This document shows, one piece after another, positions 47,744 through 57,326 of a stretch of DNA of 64,000 nucleotides. Every line of letters begins with the position of its first letter. Positions within the stretch are counted from its first letter, which is position 1. The position numbers and the translations under genes are program-made. The notes under the pieces were generated by a model. The model was given only the letters and a program-made list of their open reading frames with translations. It had not been told where the DNA came from and did not search any database. Source of the DNA: Allorhodopirellula heiligendammensis (GTDB taxonomy: Bacteria; Planctomycetota; Planctomycetia; Pirellulales; Pirellulaceae); contig NZ_SJPU01000002.1 of assembly GCF_007860105.1 (NCBI RefSeq), forward strand, positions 2,447,882 to 2,511,881. The letters are read 5' to 3'.

Positions 47744-48858
47744 TTCCCGTCAATACGCCGCTACTCGACGGCAACGAGCGCGAGTATTTGCTCGAATGCA
47801 TCGACAGTGGATGGATCAGCAATGAGGGGCCATTCGTGGCCCGGTTCGAACAAGCCTTCGCCGAGACCGTAGGACGCAAGCACGGTGTTGCCTGCGCGAA
47901 TGGTTCGGGAGCTCTCGACATCGCCGTGGCCGCCGCGGGTATCGGGCCAGGCGATGAAGTCATCATGCCGACCTTCACGATCATCTCGCCTGCAGCTTCC
48001 GTCGTTAGGGCGGGAGGAGTTCCCGTCCTCGTCGACAGCGACCCGGTGACCTGGAACATGAACTTGGGTCAGATCGAGGCCAAGATTAGCCCCCGCACCA
48101 AAGCAATTCTCGTGGTGCATCTGTACGGGCTACCTGTCGACATGGACCCGTTGCTGGAAATCGCCGAGCGACATGGCCTCATCGTGATCGAGGATGCTGC
48201 TGAGATGCATGGTCAAACCTATCGCGGACAGCCATGTGGAAGTTTCGGCCTGATGAGCACGTTCAGTTTCTATCCAAACAAGCATATTACCTGTGGCGAA
48301 GGTGGTATGGTCGTGACGGATGACGACGACGTCGCCGAGCACTGCCGCCGGTTGCGAAACCTGTGTTTTCAACCTGGACGACGGTTCGTGCACGAGGAAC
48401 TCGGCTGGAACTACCGGATGACCAACATGCAAGCGGCAATCGGATTGGCGCAGCTGGAGAGACTGGACGCCCACGTCCAACGCAAACGAGCAATGGGCAC
48501 CGCCTACCAAACCGCGTTGAGTGATACCGCCAATATCCAATTGCCCCTGGCCACGACCGATTACGCAGAGAATATCTACTGGGTATTCGGGATCGTGCTT
48601 GGCACAAATATCGATCAGGATGCGGCAGGCATCATGCAACAATTGGCTAACCAAGCCATCGGCACGCGTCCCTTCTTCTGGCCGATTCACGAACAGCCCG
48701 TGTTTCTAAACCAGAACCTGTTCACGAATGAATCCTACCCGGTTGCCGAGACCCTCGCCCGGCGAGGTTTCTATCTCCCCAGCGGATTGGGGCTGTCGAC
48801 AGACGATCTCAGCGAGGTTGTCACCGCCTTGCGTGGCTGCCTCCCCGCAACACGATAG
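47740..48858 (+). CDS. DegT/DnrJ/EryC1 aminotransferase, perosamine-synthase-like
   Basis: ATG 47740 overlaps the preceding stop; the product has 372 residues. It is a PLP-dependent sugar aminotransferase: FVARFEQAFAETVGRKHGVA, the PLP-phosphate region ANGSGALDIAVAAAG, the Asp in VIEDAAEMHGQTYRG, and the Schiff-base Lys in TFSFYPNKHITCGEGG. The N-terminus (MIPVNTPLLDGNEREYLLEC) resembles GDP-perosamine synthases, which would use the GDP-4-keto-6-deoxymannose made by Gmd. Other 4-keto-sugar substrates remain possible. Confidence 0.8.
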   Translation: MIPVNTPLLDGNEREYLLECIDSGWISNEGPFVARFEQAFAETVGRKHGVACANGSGALDIAVAAAGIGPGDEVIMPTFTIISPAASVVRAGGVPVLVDSDPVTWNMNLGQIEAKISPRTKAILVVHLYGLPVDMDPLLEIAERHGLIVIEDAAEMHGQTYRGQPCGSFGLMSTFSFYPNKHITCGEGGMVVTDDDDVAEHCRRLRNLCFQPGRRFVHEELGWNYRMTNMQAAIGLAQLERLDAHVQRKRAMGTAYQTALSDTANIQLPLATTDYAENIYWVFGIVLGTNIDQDAAGIMQQLANQAIGTRPFFWPIHEQPVFLNQNLFTNESYPVAETLARRGFYLPSGLGLSTDDLSEVVTALRGCLPATR

Positions 48859-49563
48859 CCAAGCCCCCACCGGCGTGAGCTGGTAAAATCGGCCTGACCG
48901 CCTCTCCGGGCAGTGCCACCATCACCATCATTATTCTTGCATCTCGCCGAACCCACGAGAGCGGGATCATGTGGGCTAACGCAGACCCCCTCTATGTCCT
49001 GAAAATCATCGGGCGACAATCGCAGGCGGAACAATCCCATCAACGTGAAAAACCCCTAGATTTGACCTAGCATGAGCATACCTTGATGGGCTACCCATGA
49101 ATTTGCCTGCCAAACCTTACCGATAGGGTATCCTTTCGGGGTGAAGCAGGTTCTTCCAACGCTTTTCGGCGTTCGTCTAGAGCCGACCAATGTGGGGTGC
49201 GAAATTCAGCAACGAATGTCACCCAAGTGGACGAAGTCTGCTCCCATCGAAGCCAAGCTCCATGCCGCCAAGCCGCATTCTTAAGATCTGACCAAACGCT
49301 CTACGCGATTGCTCACAGAGTCTTGTTCACCAGTGGTCTCGTGTTGATGGGCCATAACCACCACATCACACTGGTCGCCAATCGCCCTGCACAGAACTTG
49401 GGTGGCGTCACCAAGAACAAGCAAGCCCGTTACGGAGTACCTCTCAAGCAAATGCGAAGAGGGATTCGTGAGTCAGCTCCGTGGAAACTTGGTAATAGAT
49501 TGTAGTGGCGTGCGATCTTCCTGATGAACACAAGCGCACACGTCTCGATGAAACCTGAAAACC
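48859..49563. other. Long non-coding gap inside the polysaccharide cluster
   Basis: About 700 bases separate the aminotransferase from the exporter genes. A frame at 49197-49505 is open but looks non-coding and has no ribosome binding site. The region probably contains the promoter of the export operon and may hold debris of a lost gene. Confidence 0.4.
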
Positions 49564-50460
49564 GTGGCAACTGACAGCACACCAACCGAAACCCCGCAAG
49601 TCTCAAGCGATTCGGCTTTTGATGACGACGACTGGGATCTCATTATCGAACCTCACTCTTCTCTGCTATCACTGCAGTTAGGCGAAGTTTGGCGGTACCG
49701 AGATCTTCTGTACCTGTTCACGCGTCGTGACATCGTTTCCTTCTACAAGCAAACGATCCTCGGTCCGATCTGGTTCTTCATCCAGCCCATTTTCACGACA
49801 CTCGTTTACGTCTTGGTATTTGGCAAGATTGCTGGCCTTTCCACTGATGGCCTGCCACAAATACTGTTCTACCTGTGTGGCATCACATTCTGGAATTACT
49901 TTTCTGAATGCTTTAATAAGACCGCCACGGTTTTTAAAGACAACGCCCCACTGTTTGGCAAAGTTTACTTCCCGAGGATTATTTCGCCTCTTTCGATCGT
50001 GATCTCCAATCTGCTGCGTTTCGCAATCCAATTCTCACTATTCTTGGTAATTTTCGTTTGGTACTGGGCGAAGGGCGAAATACATCCAAATTCGATGGTA
50101 ATGCTATTTCCGATCATTGTCTTCACGATGGCGGCGATGGGACTTGGCTTTGGAATGCTGTTTTCAGCAATGACGACGAAATACCGCGACATGGTGTTCC
50201 TGCTGACCTTCGGTGTGCAGTTATTGATGTACGCCACCCCTGTGATCTACCCGTTCTCTCAGATGCCCGAAAGCGTCGCAAAGTATCTCGCTTGGAATCC
50301 ACTCGCTCCGCTCTTCGAGGCCACACGCTACGGGTTCCTTGGTGCAGGTAATTTTACGTCTCTTGGCATCATCTACTCCGTCATCTTTGCGGTCGTGCTG
50401 TTTTTGTTCTCCACGGTCATCTTTAACCGCGTCGAACGTACTTTCATGGACACGGTCTAG
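49564..50460 (+). CDS. Polysaccharide ABC transporter permease (Wzm-like)
   Basis: The product has 298 residues from GTG 49564. An acidic cytoplasmic N-terminus leads to the interface helix SLQLGEVWRYRDLLYLFTRR and then about six membrane helices, including GPIWFFIQPIFTTLVYVLVF and the C-terminal pair. The ABC-2 hallmark FGVQLLMYATPVIYPFSQMP followed by WNPLAPLFEATRY is present. It would form the membrane channel for an undecaprenol-linked glycan. Its ATPase partner lies one gene downstream. Confidence 0.88.
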   Translation: MATDSTPTETPQVSSDSAFDDDDWDLIIEPHSSLLSLQLGEVWRYRDLLYLFTRRDIVSFYKQTILGPIWFFIQPIFTTLVYVLVFGKIAGLSTDGLPQILFYLCGITFWNYFSECFNKTATVFKDNAPLFGKVYFPRIISPLSIVISNLLRFAIQFSLFLVIFVWYWAKGEIHPNSMVMLFPIIVFTMAAMGLGFGMLFSAMTTKYRDMVFLLTFGVQLLMYATPVIYPFSQMPESVAKYLAWNPLAPLFEATRYGFLGAGNFTSLGIIYSVIFAVVLFLFSTVIFNRVERTFMDTV

Positions 50461-50593
50461 CTGCACATCGCCACGTTGATGTTCGAGACAGGTACATCGC
50501 CGTTCCAATCAGTCGCCTTGGAACGAGCCAAGGCTCTTGAGAAGCAGACAGACAAAGAATAATGTTAGTTCACTTCAGGGAAACTGGCCTTCT

Positions 50594-51649
50594 ATGAACT
50601 CCATACTCGTCACCGGATCTTCGGGACTGATTGGATCAGAAGTCTGCATGCATTTCGCCACCCGCGGATGGAAGATTCATGGAGTTGACAATAATCAACG
50701 AGCGGTCTTCTTCGGACCCAGCGGAGACACGCGGTGGAATCAACAGCGGCTTACCCAAGCAATTGACAAATTTGAGCACCATGAACTCGACATTCGCGAT
50801 CGCCAACACGTTCTCGAACTGCTAAAAAAAATCAAGCCTGACGCGATCGTCCACACCGCCGCCCAGCCAAGCCATGATCGGGCAGCTGCGATCCCCTTCG
50901 ACGACTTTGATACCAACGCCGTGGGCACATTGAATCTACTCGAAGCGGTTCGGCAAGCCTGCCCAGAATCGCCGTTTGTGCACATGTCAACCAACAAAGT
51001 CTATGGTGATCGGCCCAACACGATTGCTTTAAAGGAACTTGAAACTCGCTGGGACTTCGACGATGCGGATTACGAACAAGGTATTCCTGAGACGTTCTCA
51101 ATCGACCAATCGAAGCACTCGCTTTTTGGCGCATCGAAGGTCGCCGCAGATGTCATGGTCCAAGAATACGGCCGGTACTTCGACATCCCCACCTGCTGTC
51201 TGCGAGGCGGCTGCTTGACCGGCCCCAACCACAGCGGCGTTGAGCTGCATGGCTTCTTGAGTTACCTAGTGAAGTGCAACCTCGAAGGTCGCCAGTACAA
51301 CGTCTTCGGATACAAAGGCAAGCAAGTTCGCGACAATATCCACAGCGAAGATGTTGCTCGCTTCATTGCCGCGTTCATCGACTCGCCTCGCGTTGCTGAG
51401 GTCTATAATATCGGTGGTGGTAAGGCCAACAGCTGCTCGATTCTGGAAGCTTTTGAAATCACTCGATCGATCACCGGGCGAGAAATGAATCACACCTACG
51501 TTGATGAAAACCGCATTGGTGACCACATATGCTACTACAGCGACCTGTCCAAGATGCGGGCGAATTACCCAGGGTGGGATATACGGATCTCACTCGAAGA
51601 CACCATCCGCCAGATTATCGAGGCAAACCTTGCAATCACAGATAGTTGA
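50594..51649 (+). CDS. NAD-dependent epimerase, CDP-paratose 2-epimerase-like
   Basis: The start is ATG 50594, giving 351 residues. The Rossmann start is [15 protein letters not shown], and the phrases [48 protein letters not shown] and [19 protein letters not shown] are those of the CDP-paratose/tyvelose epimerase group. The substrate is not fixed by sequence alone; no CDP-sugar genes are present in the window. It is inserted between the two exporter genes, which suggests a cluster-specific nucleotide sugar. Confidence 0.8.
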   Translation: MNSILVTGSSGLIGSEVCMHFATRGWKIHGVDNNQRAVFFGPSGDTRWNQQRLTQAIDKFEHHELDIRDRQHVLELLKKIKPDAIVHTAAQPSHDRAAAIPFDDFDTNAVGTLNLLEAVRQACPESPFVHMSTNKVYGDRPNTIALKELETRWDFDDADYEQGIPETFSIDQSKHSLFGASKVAADVMVQEYGRYFDIPTCCLRGGCLTGPNHSGVELHGFLSYLVKCNLEGRQYNVFGYKGKQVRDNIHSEDVARFIAAFIDSPRVAEVYNIGGGKANSCSILEAFEITRSITGREMNHTYVDENRIGDHICYYSDLSKMRANYPGWDIRISLEDTIRQIIEANLAITDS

Positions 51650-51764
51650 AGACGGCTCCACACTTCCTTAGGTGGCTACAGACAACTCCATGTGCCCCCT
51701 CACTCGCTGGCAATACGTTTTTCCTGTCGACGCTTCTTGCAACCACCCTCCCCACTGAAAAACA

Positions 51765-53105
51765 ATGGCCATCGCCATCCGCATTGAAAACGTCTCGAAG
51801 CAATACCGCCTTGGTGAAGTCGGTACGGGTACGCTTTCTCATGACCTCCACCGAGCGTGGGCCAAAATTCGTGGAAAGCCCGACCCATTTGCCAAAGTGG
51901 GTCAAATCAACGACCGGACGCAGAAGCTTTCAGTCGGCATCGCTCAGTCGGCAAACTCACCCAACTGCCTACTGAAATCCGAAAACGCAGTAGACGCCGA
52001 TTACACCTGGGCGTTGAAAGACGTCTCATTCGATGTTCAGCAAGGCGAGGTTCTCGGGATTATCGGTCGCAACGGAGCTGGAAAAAGCACACTGCTGAAG
52101 CTACTCTCACGAGTCACCGCTCCCACAACCGGCAGTATCAAGGCCAAAGGCCGCATCTCCAGCTTGCTAGAAGTCGGCACCGGGTTTCATCCCGAACTGA
52201 CAGGTCGCGAAAACATCTATCTCAATGGTGCGATCCTTGGCATGCATCGACACGAGATTTCCAATCAACTTGACGCGATCGTCGACTTCAGCGGCTGCGC
52301 CAAATACATCGACACACCGGTGAAACGATACAGCAGTGGAATGATGGTGCGACTGGGCTTTGCCGTGGCTGCACACCTAGAATGCGAGACTTTGGTGGTG
52401 GATGAAGTACTTGCGGTTGGAGATGCCGAATTCCAAAAGAAGTGCATCGGCAAGATGAAACAAGTCGCCAGCCAACTGGGACGAACTGTGATGTTCGTCA
52501 GCCACAATATGGGATCGGTAATGAGTCTGTGCACTCGTGCCTGTGTTTTGATCAATGGAGGAGCCGAGCCTCCCACGGCAACGGAGGTTGCAATTAGACA
52601 ATATCTGAACCTCAATGAGCACTCGTCAGGTTCAGAAACGAGTGCCCACTTTTTGCTCACCCCGTCCAGTCCTTTTCAATTCCACTCAATAGCCATGTGC
52701 AATAGCGATGGCCAGCAGATAACGAAGTGTAGCATAAACGATTCCGTCCGGATCGATCTTACATATGAATGTCGACAGTTGATTCCTGGTCTCGAAATTG
52801 CTGTCGCACTGTTCAATAGCTACGGTACGCGTCTGTTTACGACTGAGAGATCACAACACTTCACGCAACAGATATCTCTCGGAATGTGTAGCGAGTCCGT
52901 AGTAATTCCAGCGGACACCTTCGTTGCCGGTGAATACTCAGTAACCGTTGCGGCATTTCTTCCAAATAGTCAAATATTTCAGAGTTTAAAGGATGTCGTT
53001 CGATTCTCTGCATTTGACGACGGTTTTCATTTCAGCAGGTACGCGGGAGCGGACATTGGAGTCGTTCAGGTAGCATGTGGATGGTCAACAAAACCACCAG
53101 AATGA
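51765..53105 (+). CDS. Polysaccharide ABC transporter ATPase with C-terminal glycan-binding domain (Wzt-like)
   Basis: The 446-residue protein has an ABC domain at residues 1-285: Walker A in GIIGRNGAGKSTLLKLL, the signature YSSGMMVRLGFAVA, Walker B in ETLVVDEVLAVGD and the switch His in FVSHNM. Residues 300-446 form a beta-sandwich like the Wzt C-terminal domain, which reads the cap at the non-reducing end of the glycan before export. An extra loop of about 40 residues lies before Walker A. It works with the Wzm-like permease at 49564. Confidence 0.88.
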   Translation: MAIAIRIENVSKQYRLGEVGTGTLSHDLHRAWAKIRGKPDPFAKVGQINDRTQKLSVGIAQSANSPNCLLKSENAVDADYTWALKDVSFDVQQGEVLGIIGRNGAGKSTLLKLLSRVTAPTTGSIKAKGRISSLLEVGTGFHPELTGRENIYLNGAILGMHRHEISNQLDAIVDFSGCAKYIDTPVKRYSSGMMVRLGFAVAAHLECETLVVDEVLAVGDAEFQKKCIGKMKQVASQLGRTVMFVSHNMGSVMSLCTRACVLINGGAEPPTATEVAIRQYLNLNEHSSGSETSAHFLLTPSSPFQFHSIAMCNSDGQQITKCSINDSVRIDLTYECRQLIPGLEIAVALFNSYGTRLFTTERSQHFTQQISLGMCSESVVIPADTFVAGEYSVTVAAFLPNSQIFQSLKDVVRFSAFDDGFHFSRYAGADIGVVQVACGWSTKPPE

Positions 53106-53118
53106 AAGCTAGGTTCCT

Positions 53119-54066
53119 ATGAAATCCCATAAAAGCCCTCTTGGAGACGAAGATGTCCGTTGTCTTCAGGAAATTGATACCCAAGAGATCATCCGGAGGT
53201 GGCGAGATGACTACAATATCGACATCTCGAACGAACCAATCGCAAGTGAACCTCACATTCATTTGATGCGCGGCCAAACCTCAATGCTGCGATTTTTTGC
53301 ACCAGCGGATATAGCGGGCAGCGACGACTTCTACTCAAGCTTTCACGCCTATAAGCTCGAACACTGGGGCGACGAATACTATAACCAGCCGCGTTGGGAG
53401 CACCACGAACTGCTATCACGCCTCTCGGGACACCCTAGAATCCTTGAGGTAGGGTGCGGCTCAGGAGCATTCCTCAATGCTTGCCGCCGACGCAATCTTG
53501 ACGCGATGGGCGTGGAGCTGAACAAGGCCTCGGTCACCCATGCAAAGCAGAGTGGCCTGGATGTGTTTCATGGGACTATCTCTGAATTTGCCTCAGCGTG
53601 CGCTCCTGAGTCATTCGACGTTGTTTGCGCGTTCCAGGTCCTTGAGCACATCTCAGACCCACTTGCCTTCTTAACCGATGCGATCAGCAAGCTCAAGCTT
53701 GGGGGAATTCTCGTCATTGCAGTTCCCAACAGTGACAGCTTTCTTGGCCAGCAAGACAATCTTTTGGATATCCCTCCCCACCACATGCTTCAGTGGTCAG
53801 AAGCATCGATCCGATTTCTGACCACGCTCCTTCCCGTCAACGTCTCTCGCATTCGCCGCGAACCACTCTCCTTGTTACACCGATCAGGTTTTGAGGCTGT
53901 GCAGAACAGTAAAATTGACCGACAATTCCCCCAGACCCCACGTAGGATCCGCAGTGTAGCAAAGCGTTGTGTCAAGTTAGCAACGCGCACGCCCTTCCGA
54001 CGACTACTTACAGGTCAGTGTATCTATGTAGAATTTCAAAAACACGCTGAATTGGCCGGTGATTGA
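53119..54066 (+). CDS. SAM-dependent methyltransferase
   Basis: The 315-residue protein begins 13 bases after the ATPase gene. Motif I is ILEVGCGSGAFLNACRRR, then MGVELNKASV, then FDVVCAFQVLEHISDPLAFL, the class I Methyltransf_23/31 layout. The N-terminal 100 residues are unusual and may bind the glycan. In exporters of this type a methyl group at the chain end is the signal recognised by the Wzt C-terminal domain; that link is inferred from gene order. Confidence 0.8.
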   Translation: MKSHKSPLGDEDVRCLQEIDTQEIIRRWRDDYNIDISNEPIASEPHIHLMRGQTSMLRFFAPADIAGSDDFYSSFHAYKLEHWGDEYYNQPRWEHHELLSRLSGHPRILEVGCGSGAFLNACRRRNLDAMGVELNKASVTHAKQSGLDVFHGTISEFASACAPESFDVVCAFQVLEHISDPLAFLTDAISKLKLGGILVIAVPNSDSFLGQQDNLLDIPPHHMLQWSEASIRFLTTLLPVNVSRIRREPLSLLHRSGFEAVQNSKIDRQFPQTPRRIRSVAKRCVKLATRTPFRRLLTGQCIYVEFQKHAELAGD

Positions 54067-54470
54067 TACAATCAACTACAATGCGGAGACGTGCCTTGAT
54101 AGCGGGTGGCACTATCTGGATGTAGGTCTCCTCTGATTCAACCAGTAAAAGGGCGCGGCGAATATTTTCTGAACATGTGCTCAGCAGGCAATCAATTGTC
54201 TCGAGGATGTAATGGCCGGTGTTTGGCTGATACTTCTGCGAGAAACACCCGCGCTCTCCGCAGTGACATGTGCGGGCAAGTAGCGCTCCGGACGGCGTCA
54301 CACGACGATGCCACCGGGCCCGAGCAAAGATCCATTCGCAGCCGACGCGTTCTTTAAGGATCAGATGGATATTGGAGCGATCCAAACAGCAACGTTGGCT
54401 GCGCGCAGCGTCCCTACCGCGGTGCAATCCAGATGCTCCCCGTGTCCTGGCGAATCTAACCCATTTATTT
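54067..54470. other. Gap with possible gene debris
   Basis: About 400 bases without a supported gene. Short protein-like runs appear in more than one frame on both strands, including one of about 25 codons from a GTG that overlaps the preceding stop. This is what a decayed gene would look like, but no family can be recognised. Confidence 0.3.
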
Positions 54471-55307
54471 ATGAGTGTGACTACCTTGAAATGCCTGAAT
54501 CTAGGATGTGGCAATCACTTTCATTCCGATTGGCAGAATGTCGATTTCTGCCCTGCAGACCCGTCGATACAGGTCCATGACCTTCGCTATGACTTGCCTT
54601 TTCCAGACACGACATTCGATGTTGTCTACCACTCACATGTCATGGAACACTTCACTCCCTCGGAGGGACGTCGGTTCATTGGAGAGTGTTTCCGAGTCCT
54701 TCGAACATCTGGTACCTTACGAGTCGTTGTCCCCGATCTGGAACTACTGGCTACTCGATATCTCCAAACATTGAGTGCCGCCGACATCGGGAACGATGCA
54801 TCCTTGATTGAACATCAGTGGTCCATTATTCAGCTAGTTGATCAGTGCACGAGGGAAACGAGTGGTGGGGAGATGGTCAAGTTCTTAAGGGATGTCCCCA
54901 TCGAGAACCTGAAGACCTTTTCAGCGACAAGTAGCACTGCGATGGAACACCTTCGCTGCCGTCAGGCGAGTGCAAATAAAAGATCAGCGTCGAGCACGCC
55001 GACAATCACAGCTCGATTGCGCCGAATAGCGTCGTTGGTCCGCCGCCTGCCAAAAGCCATGCCACGTAAACATAACAGCGAGGTTGGAAACTTCCGCATG
55101 TCCGGAGAACCGCACAAGTGGATGTATGACCGAATATCGCTAAAGGCTGTACTAAAAGATGTCGGCTTTTCTGAAATACGTGTCGTTCACCATCTGGAAA
55201 GTGCGATCGCGCGCTGGGAAGAATTTCAGTTAGATACCAATTCTGACGGCAGTATATACAAGCCTGATTCGCTAATTGTCGAGTGCACCAAACCAGCGAC
55301 CACGTGA
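54471..55307 (+). CDS. SAM-dependent methyltransferase
   Basis: ATG 54471 starts a 278-residue protein whose fold opens at once with LKCLNLGCGNHFHSDWQNVD, a motif I of the type found in glycan-cluster methyltransferases. VVYHSHVMEHFTP and GTLRVVVPDLELLATRYL follow. A basic segment near residues 165-205 interrupts the domain. No clear ribosome binding site is seen, and the frame is open further upstream. It overlaps the next gene by four bases (GTGA). Confidence 0.75.
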   Translation: MSVTTLKCLNLGCGNHFHSDWQNVDFCPADPSIQVHDLRYDLPFPDTTFDVVYHSHVMEHFTPSEGRRFIGECFRVLRTSGTLRVVVPDLELLATRYLQTLSAADIGNDASLIEHQWSIIQLVDQCTRETSGGEMVKFLRDVPIENLKTFSATSSTAMEHLRCRQASANKRSASSTPTITARLRRIASLVRRLPKAMPRKHNSEVGNFRMSGEPHKWMYDRISLKAVLKDVGFSEIRVVHHLESAIARWEEFQLDTNSDGSIYKPDSLIVECTKPATT

Positions 55308-56551
55308 ATATTGACTTGAAAATTGTACACTTATCGACCTATGAGAAGCTGGGCGGCGCATCCCTTGCTGCAAATCGGATTCACAGAGGTCTGATTGAAA
55401 TCGGAGTTGAATCGCACCTACTCTGCTTGGATGGACCTGCCAATGCAGACGGCATCATTCGGGCAGGTCACAAGAAGAAACGGTCGATTTTCAAGCGTGT
55501 TTTTTCACCGAACTGGGAATTCGCAATCCGTCAATTTGCGATTGACGATGTCGGCATAGAGATTTTTTCTGACATTGAGGCACAGCCTCGTAATCTCTGG
55601 CGTCAGATCCCTCCAGATACCGATATCGTCCAACTAAACTGGATCTCCCGTCTTATCGATTGGGAGGATTTCTTTCAATGCATCCCTGACTTTCCGATCG
55701 TCTGGCGATTCGCCGATTTGAATCCGATGACGGGTGGCTGTCACTACCCCGATTCGTGCAAAGGTTTTATGACCGGATGCCATGCTTGCCCGCAGATAGG
55801 CGGTACGAAAGCTAAGCGGCGAATTGCTTCGAATTATCATTTGAAACAAAAGTGCATTGAACGCATTCCATCGGAACAGATGACTATTGTTGCACAAAGC
55901 CGTTGGATCGAATCTCTGATCGAGCAAAGTCCGATTTTCGAACGGTTCCCTCGCGTCTTCATTCCTAACGGGGTCGATAAACGCGTGTTCAGGCAGTTAG
56001 ACAGCCTTTTTTGCCGCAATTTGCTCCGAATCCCTGACGCCGGTCCAGTCGCTTTGATTTTTGCAAGTCATGGGACAGCGAGAAGGAAAGGGATTTGGCA
56101 GGTGCTGGATAAGCTTGACCAGTTGCACAAGCTACCGTTTCACTTGTTGATCGTCGGTGAAACCACTCACAGGATTGGATCACGACCGGAGGTTACGGTG
56201 ACTGACGGTCTTCCTCCCAGCGTTCTTCCGGTGGCGTACTCCGCAGCCGACCTGATGCTGTTTCCGTCACTACAAGACAATTGTCCCAACGCAGTGCTGG
56301 AATCACAGGCTTGCGGCACGCCAGTGTTGGCCTTTGATAACAGTGGCACCAAGGAACTTATTGAAGACGAGAGCAATGGGTGGTTAGTACGTAATCAAGA
56401 TTTCGATGGTTTCGTGGAAAAGGCAATCGAGCTCGTTGAGAACGACAGGCGGCCGTCAGCCGAGGCGGTTCGAAAACAGGTTCGTGATTTCCATGATATG
56501 CTGAGTGAGTACGTGCTGGCATACAGAGAAGCAAAGTCTCGACACCAATGA
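55304..56551 (+). CDS. Glycosyltransferase family 4
   Basis: GTG 55304 overlaps the preceding stop; the product has 415 residues. The N-terminal domain begins with KIVHLSTYEKLGGASLAANR and contains a Cys-rich patch (GGCHYPDSCKGFMTGCHACP) common in this subgroup. The C-terminal GT-B domain has the donor-binding E-x7-E region (NAVLESQACGTPVLAFDNSG). It would add one sugar to the growing glycan using a nucleotide sugar. Confidence 0.85.
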   Translation: MNIDLKIVHLSTYEKLGGASLAANRIHRGLIEIGVESHLLCLDGPANADGIIRAGHKKKRSIFKRVFSPNWEFAIRQFAIDDVGIEIFSDIEAQPRNLWRQIPPDTDIVQLNWISRLIDWEDFFQCIPDFPIVWRFADLNPMTGGCHYPDSCKGFMTGCHACPQIGGTKAKRRIASNYHLKQKCIERIPSEQMTIVAQSRWIESLIEQSPIFERFPRVFIPNGVDKRVFRQLDSLFCRNLLRIPDAGPVALIFASHGTARRKGIWQVLDKLDQLHKLPFHLLIVGETTHRIGSRPEVTVTDGLPPSVLPVAYSAADLMLFPSLQDNCPNAVLESQACGTPVLAFDNSGTKELIEDESNGWLVRNQDFDGFVEKAIELVENDRRPSAEAVRKQVRDFHDMLSEYVLAYREAKSRHQ

Positions 56552-57326
56552 ACGCCTTACTTCAAGAGACTGCAGACGATCTGCTGACGCAACACAACAA
56601 TGTAAAACTCTGCAATGTCAGCTTCCTTGAAAATCAAGGTTTTAAAGGACGCAGTCGTAAATCCTCAGCGGTGGTTCGAGGATGGTAGACTTTGGACGCA
56701 TCTCACCTACGGCTTGAATGAGCAATGCGCGGCTGAAACAACACTGACGGCGAATGGGTCCATAGTCAGCCGAAGGAACATATCGATCTACCTCGATCAC
56801 ATTAATCCTCGACATTCCTCGTCAGGTCGCTTCGCAACGGAGCTTGCTGCCGATCCGCCCAGTGCATCGATACTACCACCGTTGGATTACAACGACAGAG
56901 CGAGACAGACGCCACCACCATGCCATGGTAGTACATCCCACTCATCATTAATATTTTTAAGCGCAGATCACTTTGCCGGAACGTATTCATCGATCAATAC
57001 ACACGGCGATACGCGTACGGTTGTGATAAGCCAAGCCGCGAACTAGTCACGCGATCGAGCGTGATCGAGATTCTCTGAGCATGAATCATGAAGCGTCTGG
57101 CTGGGTTCAGGGAGACACTAGGTTAGATGCGAAGAGTAATTATGGAGCCGAGCGTTCCGATGAACGCAACTTGACATCGAATTTCATGCAATGCCGGACT
57201 TCTCTTCTATGGTAGATGACCAGGGCGCCGCATCGCGTCACCGAATTGTTTTTGCCGAACGCACCCTTCCGCGATGCCATTGGACATTCAGCCGTGCCTG
57301 AGCAATGCATTCCTGGACAGCGGAGT
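56552..57326. other. Gap with fragmentary open frames
   Basis: A frame starting at ATG 56548 overlaps the stop of the glycosyltransferase as ATGA and encodes 46 residues before TAG at 56686-56688. Another frame (56615-57046) overlaps it. Neither resembles a known protein. Read together they suggest a gene lost through frameshifts and stops. The true start of the next glycosyltransferase is taken as ATG 57327. Confidence 0.35.

Noticed and set aside
49197-49505. Open frame of 102 codons in the gap upstream of the exporter genes
   Set aside because: No ribosome binding site, mixed composition and no recognisable domain; treated as non-coding.
54008-54514. Minus-strand frame of 168 codons overlapping two methyltransferase genes
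   Set aside because: It overlaps real genes at both ends, has no ribosome binding site and resembles no family. The part between the genes may be debris of a lost gene.
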